From assembly GCA_033852095.1 (NCBI GenBank), contig JAWSVD010000455.1, positions 1-5,351 of the forward strand: a stretch of 5,351 nucleotides of DNA, read 5' to 3'. This DNA is from CALCKW01 sp033852095 (GTDB lineage Bacteria; Pseudomonadota; Gammaproteobacteria; CALCKW01). The notes beneath the pieces were generated by a model, which saw nothing but the letters and a program-made list of their open reading frames with translations, made no database searches and was not told the DNA's origin. The position numbers and the translations under genes are program-made. Position 1 is the stretch's first letter. The number at the start of each line of letters is the position of its first letter. Shown here piece by piece: positions 1 through 5,351 of the stretch.

Positions 1-12
1 AAGTCAGGTTGA

Positions 13-1737
13 CACACAGGGATTCGGTGGGGTTCTGATCGTCTTGGAAACTCTGGGATAATGGGTTATGTTTCCGGAAATGGTTGGATTGATCGATCAT
101 TTGCTGACGGGATGCGTGAAAGTCTATATGGTGAGTTTACCGATATATATATTCTTAATTTGAGAGGTGATATTAGAAAAAACATGCTTTCAAAAGGAAC
201 CGCAAAAGAAGGCGGGAATATATTCGATTCAGGCAGTATGACAGGGATATCAATCACGCTATTTGTTAAGAATCCTAGGTCTGAAAGTCCAGCAAAATTA
301 CACTATTACGCTGTTGCAGATGATTTGAGTGGGCAGGAGAAGAGAGCGCTGATTTCAGATGTTGGAAGTGTTAGTGCGATGGAAAACGATGGGTTGTTCA
401 ATATGTTGTCCCCGGACAGGCACAATGACTGGATTGGGCACAGGGACAGCTCACTCGAATCGTTTATTATTGTTGGAAGCAAAGACATCAAAGTTAAAAA
501 TGTTTTGTTTTCAAAATATACGATGGGCATTAAAACTAATCGCGACGCATGGGTTTATCGATCTTCCAGACGTGAGCTCGTAGAAGATATGAAGAAGATG
601 ATTGGTTTCTTTAATTCAGAGTCAGCGAGATATGAGAACGGATTGAAAGATGGGAGTGTCTCTGAAAGTGTGAAAGTTGAAGATTTCGTTGATTTGAGCT
701 CGGCGAATATAAGTTGGTCAAGATCCTTACGGAATGATGTGAGGAAAATGAAAACCCATTACTTTGACGAAAACATGATTACCATTGGTCTTCACCGGCC
801 TTTCACGAAGCGTCATGTTTACTTTGATCGGAACTTCGTGAATGACGTCGCCCTAAATCCAAAATTTTACCCAACACCAAACCATAAGAATGTAGTTATA
901 ACATTGTCAGGAATTGGAGCGAGAGCAGGATTTTCGACAATTATCTCTAGTGATATTTGCGACCTTCACACTCTCGATACTTGTCAGTGTTTCCCCTTGT
1001 ATCTTTACGAGAAAACAAGTATGGAGATGGAGCTGTTCTCTAAAGAAGAAGGGCAGCTTGGTTACACCCGTGTTTCCGCTATTACAGACGTTGGGCTTGA
1101 CTATTTCCATCGGGCCTATCCCAAAGAGGGTTCTCAGATCAGAAAAGAGGACATTTTCTATTACGTCTATGGATTGTTGCATTCTCCGGAGTACCGTAGC
1201 CGGTTTGCCGGTAACTTGAGTAAGGAGTTGCCGCGGATAGCGCCAGTAAAGGAATTCACCCATTTCTTGGGGTTTTCGAAGGCGGGGCGTGATCTTGCTC
1301 ATTGGCATCTCAATTTTGAGACTGCGGAAATATACCAAGATGCTGAGTTGGATTGTGGCAAGAGAGAATTGAAAACACTATCCGCATCTGACTACCGTGT
1401 TACCAAAATGATTTTTGCTAAAGTCAAAGATCCTGTTACGAAAAAGTCAATTGGCGATAAAAGTATAGTTATCTACAACGAACATATAACTATCAAAAAT
1501 ATTCCTTTGGAAGCTTATGACTATGTTGTAAATGCCAAGCCTGCTATCGAATGGGTGATGGATAGGCAAGCAGTCACTACCGACAAGAAAAGCGGAATTA
1601 TCAACGACGCCAATGATTGGGCAATCGAAACTATGGGTGACGCTAAATACCCGTTGGAACTGCTGCTCCGCGTAATCACCGTCAGTCTTGAGACGATGAA
1701 AATTATCAATAATTTGCCAAAATTTGAAATTGAATAG
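13..1737 (+). pseudogene. C-terminal remnant of a Type ISP restriction-modification enzyme (end of methyltransferase plus target-recognition domain)
   Basis: Intact Type ISP enzymes (LlaGI/LlaBIII group) are single chains of roughly 1,500-1,600 residues with an Mrr-like nuclease, a helicase, an N6-adenine methyltransferase and a C-terminal specificity domain. Only the last third or so is readable here. Counting from the ATG at 61 (558 residues), family hallmarks are NGWID at 7-11, followed by DGMR and the NLRG strand of the late methyltransferase fold; FYYVYGLLHSPEYR at 366-379; AGRDLAHWHLNFE at 408-420; and AIEWVMDRQ at 495-503 leading to VTTDKKSG and NDANDW, up to residue 520. The frame also reads family-like upstream of this ATG (IRWGSDRLGNSGI, positions 22-60), then meets TGA at 10-12. 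The ATG at 61 has only a poorly placed GGGA before it and lies inside the conserved region, so it is unlikely to be a true start. The nuclease, helicase, SAM-binding motif and NPPY motif are absent from this frame. The family call is firm; the pseudogene status is inferred, because the upstream sequence is not visible. If expressed, the fragment should not cut or methylate DNA. Confidence 0.8.
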
Positions 1738-1887
1738 TTTTCAAGGATTCGAGCGTTGTCAAGATTGATGACCGCTCCCTGCAAAATCTAATAGTTTACT
1801 CGAGAGCAGAGGCCAACAGTTCAGAAGCATGGGCGGGATGAACATAGCCCCAACTCACGCACTAGAGCCCGTGAACTCGACTGTCAG

Positions 1888-2038
1888 AGCCAACCGCCCA
1901 GATCCCTGGGCACGAGATACGCGTAACCGGGACCTCGAGAAAATGGTGGCTTTAAACCCTGAGAAAAAAGTAGAAGCCGTGGCTGCGTCTCGACCTAGGG
2001 CGGAAAGTAAGGTGGGCGCTGGTTCATGCGGTTGGGCT
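1888..2038. ncRNA. Candidate structured RNA (nested helices), strand unknown
   Basis: Complementary arms nest without conflict. A closing helix pairs AGCCAACC (1888-1895) with GGTTGGGCT (2030-2038), with one bulged G. Directly inside it is a perfect 6-bp hairpin, GCCCAG-ATCC-CTGGGC (1896-1911). Next, CGAGA-ta-CGC (1913-1922) pairs with GCGTCTCG (1985-1992) around a two-base bulge, and encloses GGCTT (1948-1952) paired with AAGCC (1974-1978). A weak ACCT/AGGT pair (1993-1996 with 2010-2013) completes a multi-branch junction. This was found by eye. GC-rich DNA gives some pairings by chance, no known RNA family is recognised, and no promoter or terminator brackets it. Either strand could fold this way. 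Confidence 0.25.
1896..1911. repeat. Perfect 6-bp inverted repeat (hairpin with a 4-base loop)
   Basis: GCCCAG and CTGGGC are exact reverse complements separated by ATCC. No T-run follows on either strand, so it does not look like a transcription terminator. It is the strongest local hairpin in the spacer and sits immediately inside the proposed closing helix of the candidate RNA. Confidence 0.5.
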
Positions 2039-2118
2039 GGATGGTGATTACGATGGGTTAACGAAGCGCTGACAGAAGTAAGCGTATGTAGCATCCGTTA
2101 TAGAGATAAACAAAAAAT

Positions 2119-2122
2119 AGGG
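2119..2122 (+). promoter_or_regulatory. Probable ribosome binding site of the McrB-family gene
   Basis: AGGG lies 10 bases before the ATG at 2133, in an AT-rich leader. An in-frame TAG at 2118-2120 overlaps it, so translation cannot begin further upstream in this frame; ATG 2133 is therefore the first possible methionine. The match to a Shine-Dalgarno sequence is short and the spacing slightly long, so translation is probably moderate. Confidence 0.5.
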
Positions 2123-2132
2123 CATCAACAAT

Positions 2133-4382
2133 ATGCAGCTTGACCTTACTAACGATGATCAACTTAAACGTGTGCTCCTTGACTTAAATCCTCAAAAATT
2201 GAATCCGGATTGGTTGGGAGAATTGGAGGGGTTTCTAGCTTACGTACAACAAGCAGACCTTCAGATGCGAGGAACAAAAGAGTTTCAGCAGCGTTTGTGG
2301 GAAGAAAATCCTGTCAGTAGCCTCGGTATGGGGACTGTTAGTCTTGGCTCCGCATTAGATGATTCATCCTTCCGAGAGTGGCTTGCAGAAACATCTTTGC
2401 GGCCTCTCGCGTCGGCGCCAGACGCTAGACTTTTGCAAATTAAGGCGTTTCACGGCGAAATTGTTGAAAAGCTAAAGGCTTTCACTAGTCGTACCCCCCA
2501 AATTAAAATTTTCCGAGTGCTAACAGCTTTTTACCCTCGCTACTTCAGTACAATCACCAATGTTCGCATGGCTCTGGCATGCCACAGGGCTTGGTTTGGT
2601 ACGGAAAAAAAGCCAGACCCAGTTGCACGTCAAATTCAACTGATGGAGCGGATCAATACGACACTCGGTCCCTGTGGTGACGATGCGAGTGCTCTTTCAG
2701 AAAGAATGACGCTCCCTTGGCTTGTGTTTACGCGGCATGTGCAACCGGCGAGCTCTGAAGCGGTGGCGGAGACAGCTAGCCCATCTGGTGATATTGAACT
2801 TAAACCGTTGCCCGCGCTCCAGCGCCGGAAGGGGCTGACTAGTATTAGTGGTGGGCTCGCGACTATTATTAGCGCGCTGAGCTTTGTTGAGAGAGGTGTT
2901 AACCGCGAAGAGTTGTTGGATTTTCTTAAGTCTGAATTTCCTGATCACCGCGACAGTACATTGCGGACTGTGATGAATATCCTTAAGAATGAATTCTTTG
3001 TAGTTCAGGAGGTCAATGGGGTTATTACTCAAACGACTTCAGGTGAGTTGTATCTTGAAAGCAATGACCCTCAGGAACTTATTCCTCATTTGCTTACTCG
3101 CGTTTTGGGAGTGGACCATGTGTTGTGTGCGCTTGCAAAGCAGAGTCTAACAACGGCAGATATAATTGTATTGTTGAAAGAAGTAAATCCAGGTTGGACG
3201 TCTGATTTCGCACCCCGGGCTATGATGAAGTGGCTTCGTGATTTTGACTTGCTGGAGTTCGATTCGACCAAGGGCTACAGCCTATCAGAGGAAGGGCGTT
3301 CATGGGCAGAGCAGATCCAATGGTCCCCTGAAAAACTGCAATTTGATAGCAGTATGGAAGTTGCTGAAGAATCATTGAGTGATGTGTCTCCGGATATGAC
3401 CTCTCTCGATCAGGCTGCACTTGTATATCAAATTACTGCTAATGCAGCATTCGCAGTGCGGACAGTGAATCAATTGCATTTCGGTCTTTGGGCTCACCCT
3501 CGGCGTCATTTTGCAGTGCTTTCCGGTTTGTCAGGATCGGGAAAAACACTACTGGCTCGCCGTTACGCTGAAGCATTATCGAGTCAGTTCTCGAAAGCCC
3601 CTGAAAAAAATGTGTTCATTCAGGTAGTCCAGCCCGGGTGGTACGATCCTGCGCCTCTTTTCGGCTATATCAACCCACTAGTGCCCGATAACTATGTACG
3701 CCCACCACTGCTAGATTTTTTATTGTTAGCAGCGACACATCCTAGTCAACCTTTTACAGTGATTTTGGATGAGATGAACCTGTCGCATCCAGAGCAGTAC
3801 TTCGCACCGCTGCTATCAGCGATGGAGTCTGGTGACAGGCTGCGGCTTCACAACGAAGGGCAATCCTTCGACGGAGTGCCGAGCACGATACCTTATCCCA
3901 ACAACGTGGCCTTCATCGGGACAGTTAACATGGATGAGACTACTCACGGCCTTTCAGACAAAGTGCTTGATCGTGCGTTTACGTTAGAGTTCTGGGAGAT
4001 CAACTTGGCCGACTATCCAAACTGGGGCGAGTTTGATCTTAGCTCTTCAGACATTGCTAAAGTTCGTAGCTGTCTTGAAGAACTGTTGACTGTCTTGGCT
4101 CCTGAACGGCTGCATTTTGGTTGGCGTACTGTCGGGGACGTGCTCTCATATCTTGCGTTGGCCAGTAAAGCTGAACACTACAATCTAATTAGCGCGCTAG
4201 ATGATGTGATCTATGCACGAGTGTTGCCCAAGCTCAGAGGGTCTGAAAGCCAGCGCTTACATGATGCTTTGGATAAAACTGCTGCTGTTTTAAAGGGTCA
4301 AGGTCTATTACGTTGTAGCGTCAAAGTCAACTCGCTCAAGGTAGATTTGGCTGACACTGGACTGATGCGGTTCTGGCGTTGA
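2133..4382 (+). CDS. McrB-family AAA+ NTPase of a Type IV-like restriction system, with an N-terminal tandem winged-helix region
   Basis: The product has 749 residues and is the predicted motor and target-sensing subunit of an McrBC-type DNA restriction complex. In this family a hexameric AAA+ ring drives a McrC-type nuclease partner. The AAA+ domain spans about 430-705: Walker A GLSGSGKT (465-472), Walker B VILDEMN (543-549), a sensor-1 loop GTVNMDET (596-603) running to VLDRAF with D613/R614, FGWRT (662-666) as a possible sensor 2, and a C-terminal VLPKLRG (697-703). Residues 1-230 are mostly helical-looking and not recognised. Residues about 242-310 and 322-394 each look like a winged helix (helical pair, then a turn and a short hairpin ending in SGELYL or GYSLSEEGRSW). 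No EVE or E. coli McrB-type N-terminal domain is evident. The next gene starts on this gene's stop codon, so the two are almost certainly co-translated. The AAA+ and McrB assignment is strong; the winged helices are inferred from pattern; the ligand recognised is unknown, and GTP versus ATP preference cannot be decided. Confidence 0.9.
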   Translation: MQLDLTNDDQLKRVLLDLNPQKLNPDWLGELEGFLAYVQQADLQMRGTKEFQQRLWEENPVSSLGMGTVSLGSALDDSSFREWLAETSLRPLASAPDARLLQIKAFHGEIVEKLKAFTSRTPQIKIFRVLTAFYPRYFSTITNVRMALACHRAWFGTEKKPDPVARQIQLMERINTTLGPCGDDASALSERMTLPWLVFTRHVQPASSEAVAETASPSGDIELKPLPALQRRKGLTSISGGLATIISALSFVERGVNREELLDFLKSEFPDHRDSTLRTVMNILKNEFFVVQEVNGVITQTTSGELYLESNDPQELIPHLLTRVLGVDHVLCALAKQSLTTADIIVLLKEVNPGWTSDFAPRAMMKWLRDFDLLEFDSTKGYSLSEEGRSWAEQIQWSPEKLQFDSSMEVAEESLSDVSPDMTSLDQAALVYQITANAAFAVRTVNQLHFGLWAHPRRHFAVLSGLSGSGKTLLARRYAEALSSQFSKAPEKNVFIQVVQPGWYDPAPLFGYINPLVPDNYVRPPLLDFLLLAATHPSQPFTVILDEMNLSHPEQYFAPLLSAMESGDRLRLHNEGQSFDGVPSTIPYPNNVAFIGTVNMDETTHGLSDKVLDRAFTLEFWEINLADYPNWGEFDLSSSDIAKVRSCLEELLTVLAPERLHFGWRTVGDVLSYLALASKAEHYNLISALDDVIYARVLPKLRGSESQRLHDALDKTAAVLKGQGLLRCSVKVNSLKVDLADTGLMRFWR

Positions 4383-4384
4383 TG
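4380..4384 (+). promoter_or_regulatory. TGATG stop/start overlap (translational coupling site)
   Basis: The TGA ending the McrB-family gene (4380-4382) shares its final A with the ATG of the DUF2357 gene (4382-4384). The sequence just before it (GGTTCTGGCGT) has no clear Shine-Dalgarno match, and the next in-frame methionine is at residue 55, well inside the conserved beta-rich region. Re-initiation by terminating ribosomes is therefore the likely mode, keeping the two subunits in a fixed ratio. Confidence 0.75.
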
Positions 4385-5351
4385 GGAAGATTAAGCGTTT
4401 ATCACAGCGGCCAGGAACCGCTGGTTAAGTTGGGTGAACTGACGCCAGGGTCAACTCTGCAGGGGTTCGAGGAAAAGAAGAGCTATCTGATAAAAGCGGA
4501 TGCAGGAACATCGCGATTGTATGTCGATGATGCGCTGTTACCTATGGATGCGGAGAATGAGTTCTGGCTTTGGTCGCCGGGATTCTATGCCGGAGAGGTT
4601 GAAGTGCAGCTGGAGCAGCAAGGTAAGCATGTGCCGACACGTTTCTTGATTGATGTGGCTCCAGCACGGCATAAAACAGGACGTGAACAGTACACTGAAT
4701 ATATAGGCCAAATCGCCGATTACGTACCTCAGCTACTAGCAGGGACTGAACCAGCCAAACACGGACTAGGCGGGCGATCCAACTCAAAGCTTTCTCTTTG
4801 GATTAGCTATGCGCGTTTCCGCTGTTATATTGATCGTTACTTGAAGGGCCTGAGATCGGTCAGCGAATGGCCAATCGTTCGTCTAAACCATCAACGAGAG
4901 CAACTACCGATACATCTTGTTCGACGAGTTGATGTGACGACTGTACGGCGCTTAAGTGCAAATCCCAAATTATTGGGTGTGCTGGCTCATCACCACGCAG
5001 AGCCACTAGATACCGTAATCGAAAATAATCGGTTGGATGCCCCTTTCAATGAACCTACGCAAGACAACGCAGCCAATCGAGTTATAGCGCGGCAGTTGGA
5101 TAGAGTATTGCGAAGAACCAGCAAGCTCATAGAGTCATTTGCAAATTATAAAGACAGCTCCGGAGATACAGAAAGCGATATCCTTTCAAGAATACCTCGC
5201 CGCTTAGAGTATCTCGCTGAAGTTCGGAAACGATTGCTTAAGCTTTCGCGCAACAAGCCCTTCAGTGCAGCCAATAAATCCAAAAGCAGTGTAGCTGGGC
5301 TAAATGCTGTTTCCGGGAACCCTCATTACAACGTAACCGTTCACGCCCAAA
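4382..5351 (+). CDS. DUF2357-family McrC-like partner protein (N-terminal part; runs off the window)
   Basis: An open frame starts at the ATG overlapping the McrB-family stop (TGATG, one shared base) and continues to the window end without a stop: 323 complete codons plus one base. No good Shine-Dalgarno sequence precedes it, so translation is probably coupled to the upstream gene. Residues 1-95 look beta-rich (FWLWSPGFYAGEVEVQLE at 61-78, FLIDVAP at 88-94), as in the N-termini of DUF2357 proteins. From about 100 the chain is mainly helical: EYIGQIADYVPQLL (106-119), a basic helical stretch (145-158), VRRVDVTTVRRL (180-191), and the segment DNAANRVIARQLDRVL (228-243), which matches the family's 'ENRF' region. 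Residues 262-295 form another basic helical run. DUF2357 proteins are the usual partners of McrB-like ATPases and normally carry a PD-(D/E)XK nuclease at the C-terminus. That part lies beyond the edge, so cleavage activity is inferred, not seen. The fold assignment comes from sequence pattern and gene order. Confidence 0.8.
   Translation, partial: MGRLSVYHSGQEPLVKLGELTPGSTLQGFEEKKSYLIKADAGTSRLYVDDALLPMDAENEFWLWSPGFYAGEVEVQLEQQGKHVPTRFLIDVAPARHKTGREQYTEYIGQIADYVPQLLAGTEPAKHGLGGRSNSKLSLWISYARFRCYIDRYLKGLRSVSEWPIVRLNHQREQLPIHLVRRVDVTTVRRLSANPKLLGVLAHHHAEPLDTVIENNRLDAPFNEPTQDNAANRVIARQLDRVLRRTSKLIESFANYKDSSGDTESDILSRIPRRLEYLAEVRKRLLKLSRNKPFSAANKSKSSVAGLNAVSGNPHYNVTVHAQ

Larger units (their letters stand above)
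1738..2132. other. Gene-free, GC-rich spacer between the two restriction modules
   Basis: About 395 bp separate the first gene's TAG from the next start codon. No clear rho-independent terminator follows the first gene: no GC-rich hairpin with a T-run is visible. Positions 1861-2040 contain 105 G/C of 180, clearly richer than either neighbour. Two overlapping short open frames (plus strand 1829-2047, minus strand 1855-2094) lack a Shine-Dalgarno sequence or any protein family I recognise, so I treat them as non-coding. The last 40 bases or so before the next gene are AT-rich. I could not find a well-spaced -35/-10 pair: CTGACA at 2069-2074 is a fair -35, but the best -10-like strings (TATAGA at 2099, GATAAA at 2105) lie too far downstream. 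The promoter of the second module probably lies here but is not located. Confidence 0.7.

Noticed and set aside
907..1338. Minus-strand 143-codon open frame inside the Type ISP remnant
   Set aside because: It lies wholly opposite well-conserved Type ISP coding sequence and has no recognisable domain.
1855..1874. Short inverted repeat TCACG...CGTGA
   Set aside because: Only 5 bp with a 10-base loop and no T-run. This is expected by chance and not enough for a terminator or operator call.
1829..2047. Plus-strand 72-codon open frame in the spacer
   Set aside because: No Shine-Dalgarno sequence before the ATG, no recognisable family, low-complexity Arg/Ala/Glu-rich product, and an overlapping minus-strand frame. 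It looks like a by-product of GC-rich sequence.
1855..2094. Minus-strand 79-codon open frame in the spacer
   Set aside because: Antisense to the frame above, with Ser/Ala/Arg-rich composition, no family resemblance and no convincing ribosome binding site.
2069..2110. Possible sigma-70 promoter (CTGACA with TATAGA or GATAAA)
   Set aside because: The spacing between the -35-like and -10-like strings is 24 bases or more, outside the usual 16-18, and each -10 matches only 4 of 6 positions.
1738..2132. tRNA, CRISPR array, retron RNA, group II intron or IS remnant in the spacer
   Set aside because: I looked for T-loop and acceptor pairing, regularly spaced repeats, a neighbouring reverse transcriptase, a group II domain V motif, and terminal inverted repeats with target duplications. 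None was visible.
4542..4787. Minus-strand 81-codon open frame inside the DUF2357 gene
   Set aside because: Opposite the continuous plus-strand frame that starts on the McrB stop codon and shows DUF2357 character. It has no domain or ribosome binding site.

Overview
This window looks like part of a bacterial defence island. It carries two unrelated restriction modules in the same orientation, separated by about 395 bp without a convincing gene. Composition is uneven: the first gene is AT-rich (only 16 of 60 bases are G/C at 121-180), the gap is GC-rich (105 of 180 bases at 1861-2040), and the second module is intermediate. Such patchiness is usual for horizontally acquired defence DNA. The host is probably a proteobacterium, perhaps a gammaproteobacterium, judging by general protein style and codon use. 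No marker gene fixes this, so it is a weak inference.

Layout. (1) Positions 13-1737 hold the C-terminal third of a Type ISP restriction-modification enzyme (LlaGI/LlaBIII type, a single polypeptide with nuclease, helicase, methyltransferase and target recognition). Family-like sequence continues upstream of the first ATG (61) to about position 22, and then an in-frame TGA lies at 10-12. The nuclease, helicase and main methyltransferase motifs are not in this reading frame, so the gene is probably broken. (2) Positions 1738-2132 are intergenic. They have no credible ORF, but they do contain a set of nested complementary arms (1888-2038) that could fold as a multi-branched RNA. (3) Positions 2133-4382 encode an McrB-family AAA+ NTPase. 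Its N-terminal half lacks a recognisable classical McrB DNA-binding domain and seems to contain two consecutive winged-helix domains. (4) From 4382 to the window end, overlapping the previous stop by one base (TGATG), is the N-terminal part of a DUF2357-family protein. This family is the usual McrC-like partner of such McrB proteins.

How the genes work together. The second module reads as a two-gene, McrBC-type (Type IV-like) restriction operon: an NTP-driven AAA+ motor with a target-sensing N-terminus, plus a DUF2357 partner expected to carry a PD-(D/E)XK nuclease beyond the window edge. The first gene is likely the relic of a separate restriction-modification system. The least familiar parts are the McrB N-terminus and the structured intergenic segment. 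The protein families themselves are known, and I do not see a wholly new enzyme type.
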